Source: Actinotalea alkalitolerans (GTDB lineage Bacteria; Actinomycetota; Actinomycetes; Actinomycetales; Cellulomonadaceae). Taken from it: 64,000 nt of DNA. This document shows, one piece after another, positions 6,519-13,309 of this stretch (the stretch's first letter is position 1; every line of letters begins with the position of its first letter). The notes beneath the pieces were generated by a model. It worked only from the letters and a program-made list of their open reading frames with translations. It was not told the origin of the DNA and ran no database searches. The DNA lies in NCBI RefSeq assembly GCF_023369855.1, contig NZ_JAMBPP010000010.1, positions 1 to 64,000 of the forward strand, in the 5' to 3' direction. Position numbers and translations under genes: made by a program.

Positions 6519-7721
6519 TCACTCTCGCGCGCGCGGCGCGTCGTCACGTGGAACCCGGGATCGGAGCCGACCCATGGCGGCCGCGGCGACCTCAGCAGCG
6601 TTGAGCTGCTGCGCCGGCATCAGATGGCTGTACCGCGAGTCGGTCGTCGCGTAGGTCTCGTGACCTAGTCGTCGCGACAACGTGAACATGTCCATCCCCT
6701 CGGCGAGCATCCAGCTCGCATGCGTATGCCGCAGGTCGTGGATCCTGGGCCGCTTCGTCAGGCGCCGCGCGTCTGGGTCCGGCTGACCGTCCGCGTCGAC
6801 GGGGTTATGGGACTTGTCGATCGCCGGGGTCCAGTGCGTGGCCCAGAACGTGTTGTTGCGGATCGGGCGCCCGGCGACGTTGACGAACACCAGGTCCGTC
6901 CCGCGCTTGCCTGCCGTGACCTCCCGGAGCATCTCGGCGAGGTCGGGGGACAGGGAGATGGTCCGGCGCGACCGGGCCGACTTCGGCGCACCGATGTACG
7001 GCTGCCGCTCCCCGTCACGCTTCCACGCCTTGTTCACGCGCATCGTCGGCGGGTGGGCATCGAGGGAGAGGTCCTCGACGTGCAGCGCCGTGGCCTCACC
7101 GAAGCGCATCCCGGTGCCGACCAGGGTGATGATGAACGGCCGGTAGTGCTCGACGGTGTTGTCCAGGATGAGGTCGAGCTCCTCGGGCTCGAGCACCACC
7201 ATGTCGTCGCCGGCGCGTTGGCTGCGGGGGAGTCGTACCGCAGCGCACGGGTTCTCCGCCCGGTACCCGAGCCGCACCGCGGTGTTCATGGACGCCGAGA
7301 GCAGCCCGTGGACGTTGGCGATCGACTTGTGCGACAGACCCTTCTTCTGGAGCTCGCGGATCCACAGCGTCACCTGCTGCCACGTCAGTGCCTTGACCGG
7401 CAGCGCGCCGATGTGGGGCGTGATGTGGTCCCGGGCCCGCAGCGTGTACCCGGTGCGGGTGTCCTCCCCGACACGGTTGAGCAGCTCGATGTGCTCGCGC
7501 ACCACGTCCTCGACCGTCGGCCCGCCCTGGCGGATCGCGTTGGCCACCTCGACGGCCAGCGTGAGCCGCTGGCCGTTGGAGTCGAGCAGCTTGACCGTCT
7601 GCTCGGCCTGGCGCCGATCATCGAAGGTCAGCGACTGCCGGCCGGGTTGGGTGGGGTCGCGCCACACCACGCGGTAGGCCACCGTGCCGTCCCCGCGGGC
7701 TCGCCTCTCGATGCTCGCCAT
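6519..7721 (-). CDS. Tyrosine recombinase (phage-type integrase)
   Basis: A 400-residue site-specific recombinase with the usual three parts: N-terminal arm-binding domain (AYRVVWRDPTQPGRQSLTF), SAM-like core-binding domain (about 65-155) and catalytic domain. The active-site set is complete: Arg206 (GTGMRFGEA), Lys247 (APKSARSRRT), His328 and Arg331 (IHDLRHTHA), His354 (RLGHE) and nucleophile Tyr364 (SRYSHL). It appears intact and lies 78 bp from the 3' end of a tRNA-Leu gene, the classic arrangement of an island integrated at a tRNA. An upstream ATG at 7751, with GGGGGA before it, is an alternative start adding 10 residues. Confidence 0.92.
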   Translation of the reverse strand: MASIERRARGDGTVAYRVVWRDPTQPGRQSLTFDDRRQAEQTVKLLDSNGQRLTLAVEVANAIRQGGPTVEDVVREHIELLNRVGEDTRTGYTLRARDHITPHIGALPVKALTWQQVTLWIRELQKKGLSHKSIANVHGLLSASMNTAVRLGYRAENPCAAVRLPRSQRAGDDMVVLEPEELDLILDNTVEHYRPFIITLVGTGMRFGEATALHVEDLSLDAHPPTMRVNKAWKRDGERQPYIGAPKSARSRRTISLSPDLAEMLREVTAGKRGTDLVFVNVAGRPIRNNTFWATHWTPAIDKSHNPVDADGQPDPDARRLTKRPRIHDLRHTHASWMLAEGMDMFTLSRRLGHETYATTDSRYSHLMPAQQLNAAEVAAAAMGRLRSRVPRDDAPRARE

Positions 7722-7741
7722 GCCCCCATGGTGCATCTCAT

Positions 7742-7771
7742 GGGGACACATTTGTCCCCCTGTGGGGACAA
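7742..7771. repeat. Three alternating GGGGACA sites
   Basis: GGGGACA (7742), TGTCCCC (7753) and GGGGACA (7764) repeat every 11 bp in alternating orientation between the integrase start and the tRNA. The last two form TTGTCCCC-CTGT-GGGGACAA. One-helical-turn spacing suggests a protein-binding array: an integrase or excisionase arm site, or an operator for int. Confidence 0.55.
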
Positions 7772-7798
7772 GCGCTGCGTTTTCGCAGGTCAAACGCG

Positions 7799-7872
7799 TG
7801 CCCCGAGTGGGATTCGAACCCACACTGGATCGGGTTTGAGCCGAACGCCTCTGCCGGTTGGGCTATCGGGGC
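7799..7872 (-). tRNA. tRNA-Leu (CAA anticodon), short variable region
   Basis: Minus-strand cloverleaf of 74 nt. The acceptor stem is GCCCCGA/TCGGGGC and the D-arm has a 3-bp stem (GCC/GGC) with GG in the loop. The anticodon arm is TTCGG-CTCAAAC-CCGAT (anticodon CAA, outermost pair T-T mismatched). The T arm is GTGGG-TTCGAAT-CCCAC and the discriminator is A. No CCA is encoded. The CAA anticodon and A73 point to leucine, yet the variable region is only about 5 nt where leucine tRNAs normally have a long arm. Its 3' end faces the integrase and is the likely attachment site. Confidence 0.85.
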
Positions 7873-7940
7873 ACGGCGGTCGCGACCACGGCTGTGCGCC
7901 GAGTCGTGACCACCTCGACGTCACCGGGCCGTGGCGTCCG

Positions 7941-7952
7941 TGACGCGCGTCA
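7941..7952. promoter_or_regulatory. Perfect 12-bp palindrome TGACGCGCGTCA
   Basis: Lies between the divergently transcribed tRNA and response-regulator genes. It could be an operator, but there is no independent support. Confidence 0.25.
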
Positions 7953-7987
7953 TGGACACGCTGTACCGGCTCGGATGGCGTCGGCAC

Positions 7988-7993
7988 TAGGCT
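7988..7993 (+). promoter_or_regulatory. -10 hexamer TAGGCT
   Basis: Ends 8 nt before GTG 8001 with no ribosome-binding site, suggesting leaderless translation of the response regulator. Confidence 0.5.
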
Positions 7994-8000
7994 AGCGTGC

Positions 8001-8678
8001 GTGACCGAGAGCGACGTTCCTCAGACCCCAGACCTCGACCTGCCCCTCGGTGGCGTGAGCGCCCCTGAGCCGGAGGCGCCCGCTCCGGGCACGCGCCCGG
8101 CGCGACGCGCGGTGGTCGCCGAGGATGAGGCACTCATCCGCATGGACGTCGTCGAGACCCTGCGCGAGGCCGGGTACGACGTGGTCGGCGAGGCGGGCGA
8201 CGGCGAGACGGCCGTCCAGCTGGCGCTCGAGCTACGTCCGGACGTGGTGGTCATGGACGTCAAGATGCCCGTCCTGGACGGCATCTCGGCGGCTGAGCGC
8301 ATCGGCAAGGAGCACGCGGCCCCCGTGGTGCTGCTCACGGCCTTCTCGCAGACCGAGCTCGTCGAGCGGGCGCGCGACGCCGGCGCGATGGCCTACGTCA
8401 TCAAGCCGTTCACACCGGGCGACCTGCTGCCCGCGGTCGAGATCGCGATCTCCCGCTACAGCCAGATCACGGCGCTCGAGGCCGAGGTCGCCGACCTCGC
8501 CGACCGGTTCGAGACCCGCAAGCGGGTGGACCGCGCCAAGGGTCTGCTGATGACCAAGATGGGCCTGACCGAACCCGAGTCGTTCCGGTGGATCCAGAAG
8601 ACCTCGATGGACCGGCGCCTCACGATGCGTGAGGTCGCCGACGCCGTCATCGAGCAGGTCGGTGGCCGCGAGAGCTGA
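8001..8678 (+). CDS. pdtaR: ANTAR-domain response regulator (PdtaR-like)
   Basis: A 225-residue two-component regulator that acts on RNA. After a Pro-rich N-terminal tail (about 1-35), a receiver domain (36-155) has the acidic pair Glu41/Asp42, phospho-acceptor Asp86 (VVMDVKMP), Thr113 and Lys135 (IKPF). The ANTAR domain (165-221; RVDRAKGLLMTKMGLTEPES) binds two-hexaloop RNA structures to prevent transcription termination. This layout matches mycobacterial PdtaR (Rv1626), whose partner is the histidine kinase PdtaS; no kinase is nearby. It is followed by a strong terminator, so it is monocistronic. Confidence 0.9.
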   Translation: MTESDVPQTPDLDLPLGGVSAPEPEAPAPGTRPARRAVVAEDEALIRMDVVETLREAGYDVVGEAGDGETAVQLALELRPDVVVMDVKMPVLDGISAAERIGKEHAAPVVLLTAFSQTELVERARDAGAMAYVIKPFTPGDLLPAVEIAISRYSQITALEAEVADLADRFETRKRVDRAKGLLMTKMGLTEPESFRWIQKTSMDRRLTMREVADAVIEQVGGRES

Positions 8679-8691
8679 CGTACGTCCGACG

Positions 8692-8731
8692 CCCTCCTCC
8701 CGACAAGGTCGGGAGGAGGGTGTTGTTGTTG
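8692..8731 (+). terminator. Intrinsic terminator after the ANTAR regulator
   Basis: A perfect 13-bp stem (CCCTCCTCCCGAC, loop AAG, GTCGGGAGGAGGG) is followed directly by TGTTGTTGTTG. This is the best canonical terminator in the window. Confidence 0.92.
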
Positions 8732-8988
8732 GCGCGTCCCTGACCTGCGACGTCGTCGGACGGCGTGCGGATGTGGGCCCCAGCGTGTGACCACACCGTG
8801 AGATGTCATCCCTACCCGGAAGCATTGTTCACAGGACTTTGGTCACAACTCGGCAACAACCGTCGCTGAGACTTCTCATGTCACCAATCGGACACACAAC
8901 CGGGGTACGTTGCCGAGCACAGTCCTTCACCTCGCCCCAGTCCTGACCGGTGGGGGAGACCACAGTGCTCAGCAGAGGAGTGCCCCGA
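8732..8988. other. livK upstream region
   Basis: No gene is visible. GAGGAG at 8975-8980 serves livK. The promoter is not obvious; CACAAC-rich sequence near 8840-8860 and 8890-8905 may be regulatory, but I cannot assign a factor. Confidence 0.35.
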
Positions 8989-10263
8989 ATGAAGAGAACG
9001 ACCCACGCGGCTCGCGCAGCAGCGCTCGCCGGAGCCGTAGCCCTCGTCCTCACCGCCTGCAGCGGGGACGCAGACGACACGACCGACGACGGTGCAGAGG
9101 CTGACCCGGGGACGAGCGACAGCAGCCCCCTGATCATCGGCTCGCTCCTGCCGGTCACCGGGAGCCTGGCCTTCCTCGGCCCGCCCGAGGTCGCAGGCGT
9201 CGACCTCGCGATCCAGGAGATCAACGAGGCCGGCGGCGTCAACGGTGTCGATGTCGAGATCGTCCACACCGACTCCGGTGACGCCGAGAACATGGCTGTG
9301 GCCATCGGTTCGGTCGACGACATGCTGAGCCAGGGGGTGCACGTCATCATCGGCGCCGCATCCTCGTCGGTGACGTACGGCGTCATCGACACCATCGTCG
9401 AGGCCGAGGTCGTGCAGTTCTCGCCGGCCAACACCTCACCCGGGCTGTCCGGCTACTCGGACTACTACTTCCGCACCGCCCCGCCGGACTCGGTCCAGGG
9501 CAACGCGCTCGGCAACCTCATCGCCGGTGACGGTCACGAGCGCGTCGGCATCCTCGTCTTCAACGACGATTACGGCACCGGCCTTCGCGCCGTCGTCGAG
9601 GAGACGCTGGTCGGCGAGGGGGTCGAGGTCACCTACGGCACCGTCGGCGCTAACGAGGAGTTCGCCCCGAAGCAGAACAACTACGAGGCCGAGGTCCAGG
9701 CGGTCCTCGCCACCGACCCCGACGCGATCGCCCTGATCGCGTTCGAGGAGACCGCGGTGATCGTGCCGCAGCTCGTGCAGGCCGGGTTCGACACCTCGAA
9801 CCTGTACTTCACGGACGGCAACACGGCCAACTACCCGGACCTTGACGCGGGCGTGCTCGAGGGTGCCAAGGGCACCATCCCCGGTGCGTTCCCCAGCGAC
9901 GAGTTCCAGGAGCGGCTGCTCGCCGTCGACAGCGGCCTGACCGAGTACTCCTACTCGGCCGAGTCCTACGACGCCGTCATCCTCTCCGCGCTCGCCGCAG
10001 CCAAGGGTGGGCAGAACGACGCGCAGACGGTCCAGGCCAACCTGCACGCCGTGTCCGGTGCCGACGGTGGCGAAGAGTGCTCGACCTACGCCGACTGCAT
10101 CGAGCTGATCGATGCCGGCGAGGAGATCATGTACGTCGGCCAGGCGGGCGTCGGACCCTTCAACGCGGACAACGACCCGTCGTCCGCGTTCGTCGGGATC
10201 TACGTCTACGACGCCGAGAACACCATCACGTGGACCGAGGCGATCTTCGGTGAGATCAGCTGA
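8989..10263 (+). CDS. livK: Branched-chain amino-acid ABC transporter, substrate-binding lipoprotein
   Basis: A 424-residue type-I periplasmic-binding protein (Peripla_BP_6/LivJ-LivK family). A lipoprotein signal ends at LTAC, so Cys24 would be lipidated and the protein tethered outside the membrane. An Asp/Thr-rich linker is followed by IIGSLLPVTGSLAFLGPPEV, the usual first strand, then two lobes. ATG 8989 is chosen for its GAGGAG 8 nt upstream; a longer GTG frame lacks a signal-like start. It is presumably the receptor for LivHMGF encoded convergently just downstream. Ligand could be leucine/isoleucine/valine or a related amide. Confidence 0.9.
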   Translation: MKRTTHAARAAALAGAVALVLTACSGDADDTTDDGAEADPGTSDSSPLIIGSLLPVTGSLAFLGPPEVAGVDLAIQEINEAGGVNGVDVEIVHTDSGDAENMAVAIGSVDDMLSQGVHVIIGAASSSVTYGVIDTIVEAEVVQFSPANTSPGLSGYSDYYFRTAPPDSVQGNALGNLIAGDGHERVGILVFNDDYGTGLRAVVEETLVGEGVEVTYGTVGANEEFAPKQNNYEAEVQAVLATDPDAIALIAFEETAVIVPQLVQAGFDTSNLYFTDGNTANYPDLDAGVLEGAKGTIPGAFPSDEFQERLLAVDSGLTEYSYSAESYDAVILSALAAAKGGQNDAQTVQANLHAVSGADGGEECSTYADCIELIDAGEEIMYVGQAGVGPFNADNDPSSAFVGIYVYDAENTITWTEAIFGEIS

Positions 10264-10293
10264 CGCTGAGCATGTGACGGGCTGAGGCCCGAC

Positions 10294-10330
10294 GTCAGGC
10301 CCGGCGGGGGACAACCCCGCCGGGCCTGAC
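10294..10330. terminator. Bidirectional terminator between livK and livF
   Basis: A perfect 16-bp GC-rich stem (GTCAGGCCCGGCGGGG and its complement) with the loop GACAA lies between the converging livK and livF genes. There is no T-tract, as is common for high-GC hairpin terminators. Confidence 0.8.
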
Positions 10331-10550
10331 TGCGTCCCAGCTGCGGGAGACCCGGACGCCGCCGTTGCGGACAGCCACGTCGCTCACCGATGGACGCTTC
10401 GGTGGGTACGACGGTCGCCTGCGACGGTCTGCGACAGCTGCATGTCGAGGATCACCAGCTCGAACGGTGCGAACCGCGTGGCGTCGTCCCAGACGACCCG
10501 GGTGCCGTCGTCCCGGAACGGCAACGGCCTCTCAGGCCAGCCGCAGCTGT
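10331..10550. other. Intergenic region, possible coding remnant
   Basis: A minus-strand frame downstream of livF (about 10550 down to 10384) encodes a protein-like stretch, GTRVVWDDATRFAPFELVIL. It has no start of its own, no ribosome-binding site and no family I recognise. It may be a decayed gene tail. Confidence 0.3.
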
Positions 10551-11357
10551 TCAGGGCTTGCGCTGATGCGCAGCGTCCTCGACGTCGGTCGCCAGGGTGC
10601 CCAGGTACAGCTCGATGATCTTCGGGTCGTTCATCAGCTCGCGCCCGGTGCCGGTGTAGGCGTTGCGGCCCTGGTCCAGGACGTATCCGCGGTCGCAGAT
10701 CTGCAGGCACCGTCGGGCGTTCTGCTCGACCATGACGACCGAGACGCCGGCCTTGTTGATGCGGCGGGTCCGGATGAAGGTCTCGTCCTGGCGCACGGGT
10801 GACAGGCCCGCTGACGGCTCGTCGAGCAGCAGCACCGACGGCTCCATCATCAGAGCACGGGCCATCGCGACCATCTGACGTTCACCGCCGGACAACGAGC
10901 CAGCACGCTGCTTGCGTCGGTCGGCGAGGGTCGGGAACAGCTCCGCGATGAAGGCGAAGCGCTCGGTGAAGCGCTTGGGCCGCAGGAACAGCCCCATCTG
11001 CATGTTCTCCTCGATGCTCAGGGTGGGGAACACGTTGTTCGTCTGCGGCACGAAACCCACCCCGCGACGCACCAGGGCGTTGGGCTTGAGGTGCGTGATG
11101 TCCTCGCCCTCGAGCACGACCTCGCCCGAACGGACCTGGACCAGCCCGAACAGCGCCTTGAGCAGCGTCGACTTGCCCGCACCGTTGGGCCCGATGATCC
11201 CGATCAGCTCACCGGGGTACAGGTCGAGGTTGCAGCCGTCGAGGATGTTGACGCCGGGCAGGTAGCCGGCGGTGACGTTCGCGGCCCGCAGCAGCGGTGC
11301 CCCTTGGTCCAGGACGGGCGTAGAGCCGGTCTGCGGCTCGGATCCGGTGGCGGTCAT
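10551..11357 (-). CDS. livF: Branched-chain amino-acid ABC transporter, ATPase LivF
   Basis: A 268-residue ABC ATPase. Walker A is GPNGAGKSTLLKALF (about 56-70), the signature is LSGGERQMVAMARAL and Walker B is VLLLDEPSAGLSP, followed by a switch region VVMVEQNARRCLQI. The MVEQN form is typical of LivF, the smaller ATPase of this family. It pairs with LivG to drive import through LivHM in the cytoplasmic membrane. It is the last gene of livH-livM-livG-livF; its ATG overlaps the livG stop by 4 bp. A hairpin terminator lies downstream. Confidence 0.92.
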   Translation of the reverse strand: MTATGSEPQTGSTPVLDQGAPLLRAANVTAGYLPGVNILDGCNLDLYPGELIGIIGPNGAGKSTLLKALFGLVQVRSGEVVLEGEDITHLKPNALVRRGVGFVPQTNNVFPTLSIEENMQMGLFLRPKRFTERFAFIAELFPTLADRRKQRAGSLSGGERQMVAMARALMMEPSVLLLDEPSAGLSPVRQDETFIRTRRINKAGVSVVMVEQNARRCLQICDRGYVLDQGRNAYTGTGRELMNDPKIIELYLGTLATDVEDAAHQRKP

Positions 11358-12325
11358 CGGTTCTCCTCCTCGGCCTCAGCCTCGTGCTCGAGGTTGTGGA
11401 TCACCTCGTCGGCGAGCAGGGCGTCGTCACCCAGGTCGGTGTCGTGGTGCGCGCCCAGGTAGGCGTCGATCACCGCTGCGTCCTCCATCACGGTCTCGGG
11501 TGGTCCCTCGGCGACGATCCGGCCCTCGGCCATCACCACCACCCAGTCCGAGATGTGCCGGACCATGTGCATGTCGTGCTCGACGAACAGCACGGTCATC
11601 CCCTGGTCGCGGAGGTCGCGGATGTGGCCCAGCAGCGACTGGGTGAGCGCGGGGTTCACCCCGGCCATCGGCTCGTCCAGCATGATCATGACCGGGTCGG
11701 ACATGAGCGCCCGCGCCATCTCGAGCAGCTTGCGCTGCCCGCCCGAGAGCGACCCGGCGAACTCGTCGCGCAGGTGGTCGAGCTTGAAGCGCACCAGCAG
11801 CTCGTCGGCCTTGACCGTGATCTCCCGCTCCCGCTTGACCCAGAGCGGCTTGACGAGAGCGGCGATCATGTTCTCGCCCGGCTGGTCGCGTGCGCCCAGC
11901 CGCATGTTGTCGATCACGGTCATTCGCGCGAGCGCCTTGGTGAGCTGGAAGGTCCGGACCATGCCGGCCTGGGCGGTCCGGGCAGCCGGCTTGCCCGACA
12001 TCGACGCGCCGTCGAAGGTCCACGTCCCGCTGCTGGGGCGGTCGAAGCCGGTCACCAGGTTGAACAGGGTCGTCTTGCCGGCACCGTTGGGACCGATGAG
12101 CGCGGTGATGACGTTGCGCTGGACCTCGAGGTGGTCGACCTTGACCGCAGTCAGACCTCCGAAGCGCCGCACGACGTCGTCGGCCACCAGGATGGCGTCG
12201 GGCTTCGAGGCGCCGGGTCGCGACTCGACACCGGCGAGCGCGGCCGTGGCGGCCACCGTCCCCGCGGATGGTCCCGAACGGGGCGTGGCGGAAGGGGCGG
12301 TGGCGCCCGAGGTCTCAGCGGACAT
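11354..12325 (-). CDS. livG: Branched-chain amino-acid ABC transporter, ATPase LivG
   Basis: A 323-residue ABC ATPase. Walker A is GPNGAGKTTLFNLVTGF (about 76-92), the signature LSGGQRKLLEMARALM and Walker B MIMLDEPMAGVNP, with VEHDM as the switch motif. These are LivG hallmarks. It is longer than usual (about 255-290) because of an Ala/Pro/Ser-rich N-terminal extension of about 45 residues and an acidic C-terminus (HEAEAEEENR). The start overlaps the livM stop by 11 bp, indicating translational coupling. Confidence 0.92.
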   Translation of the reverse strand: MSAETSGATAPSATPRSGPSAGTVAATAALAGVESRPGASKPDAILVADDVVRRFGGLTAVKVDHLEVQRNVITALIGPNGAGKTTLFNLVTGFDRPSSGTWTFDGASMSGKPAARTAQAGMVRTFQLTKALARMTVIDNMRLGARDQPGENMIAALVKPLWVKREREITVKADELLVRFKLDHLRDEFAGSLSGGQRKLLEMARALMSDPVMIMLDEPMAGVNPALTQSLLGHIRDLRDQGMTVLFVEHDMHMVRHISDWVVVMAEGRIVAEGPPETVMEDAAVIDAYLGAHHDTDLGDDALLADEVIHNLEHEAEAEEENR

Positions 12326-13301
12326 GGAAGGTCAGCTCCTTCTTGTCGCCCAGGATGCCTTGTGGTCTGAAGATCACCAGCAGCATGAGTGCGATACCGA
12401 TCAGCATCCCCGACAACGGCTCGATCTGCGCGGGGCTGAAGACGTCGGGGGGCAGCACCTCGCGCATCGTGGTCCGCACGATCGACAGCGTCACGAAGAA
12501 GATCATGGAACCCAGCACGGGGCCGAAGATCGTCGCCGCTCCACCCAGCAGCAGCACGGTCCAGACGAAGAAGGTCATGGCGCGGCCCATGGCGTCGGGT
12601 TGGACCGAGGTGGGTAGCACGTACACCACACCACCGAGCGCCCCGAGGACACCGCCGAGCACCAGTGCCTGCATCTTGTACGCGTACACGCTCTTGCCCA
12701 GCGCCCGGACGGCGTCCTCGTCCTCGCGGATCCCCTTGAGCACCCGGCCCCACGGGCTGCGCATCAGCAGGTAGATGAAGAGGACCGCCAGCAGGACGAT
12801 CGCCCACGCGGCGATCCGCACCCACCACCCGTTGGACAGGTTGTTGCCGTAGGTGAAGGGACCGATCGTCGTGGAGCCGTCGGGCAGCGGTGACAGCGCC
12901 TGGAAGGTCGACTTGTAGGTGTTCCCGCGGATGCCCGACGAGGCACCCGTGAGGTCGGTGAACAGGGTCGACCGCCCGACCATGCGGACGATCTCCGCTG
13001 CCGAGATCGTGACGATCGCGAGGTAGTCACCCCGCAGCTTGAGTGTCGGGATGCCGAGCAGCAGCGCGAACACCACGGCGCACGCCATCGCGATGATCAG
13101 CGCGAGCCACAACGGTGCTCCGGCGATCGTCGAGATCGCGAACCCGTAGGCCCCCAGGAGCATGAAGCCGGCGTGGCCCATGTTGAGCAGCCCGGTGAAG
13201 CCGAAGTGCACGTTCAGGCCGATGGCGGCCAGGGCGAACGCTGCGGTCTGCGGGGCGATGAGCTCCGCCGCTGCAAGTGTGAGCAGTCTCTGCCAGTCCA
13301 T
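12315..13301 (-). CDS. livM: Branched-chain amino-acid ABC transporter, permease LivM
   Basis: A 328-residue integral membrane protein with about eight to ten hydrophobic segments. The LivM/LivH motif FGFTGLLNMGHAGFMLLGAYG lies near residue 34, and GIPTLKLRGDYLAIVTISAAEI is the conserved LivM loop. With LivH it forms the translocation channel. ATG 13301 has AGGAG 6 nt upstream and follows the livH stop by 8 bp. The C-terminus (FRPQGILGDKKELTFHVR) is typical of the family. Confidence 0.92.
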   Translation of the reverse strand: MDWQRLLTLAAAELIAPQTAAFALAAIGLNVHFGFTGLLNMGHAGFMLLGAYGFAISTIAGAPLWLALIIAMACAVVFALLLGIPTLKLRGDYLAIVTISAAEIVRMVGRSTLFTDLTGASSGIRGNTYKSTFQALSPLPDGSTTIGPFTYGNNLSNGWWVRIAAWAIVLLAVLFIYLLMRSPWGRVLKGIREDEDAVRALGKSVYAYKMQALVLGGVLGALGGVVYVLPTSVQPDAMGRAMTFFVWTVLLLGGAATIFGPVLGSMIFFVTLSIVRTTMREVLPPDVFSPAQIEPLSGMLIGIALMLLVIFRPQGILGDKKELTFHVR

Positions 13302-13309
13302 GAGAGCTC

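Noticed and set aside
1-7800. CRISPR array or defence system in the accessory segment
   Set aside because: No regularly spaced repeats with unique spacers, and no nuclease or restriction-modification genes beyond the toxin-antitoxin pair.
7941-7952. TGACGCGCGTCA as an assigned operator
   Set aside because: A 12-bp palindrome in GC-rich DNA can arise by chance, and no regulator with this site is known to me; left as a low-confidence feature.
10384-10550. Protein-like minus-strand tail downstream of livF
   Set aside because: It has no start codon of its own outside livF and is short; kept only as a note in the intergenic entry.
11384-12370. Long open frames antisense to the liv, pgk, uvrA and tkt genes
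   Set aside because: In very high-GC DNA the antisense frames stay open by codon bias. They are His/Arg/Val-rich, lack ribosome-binding sites and match no family.
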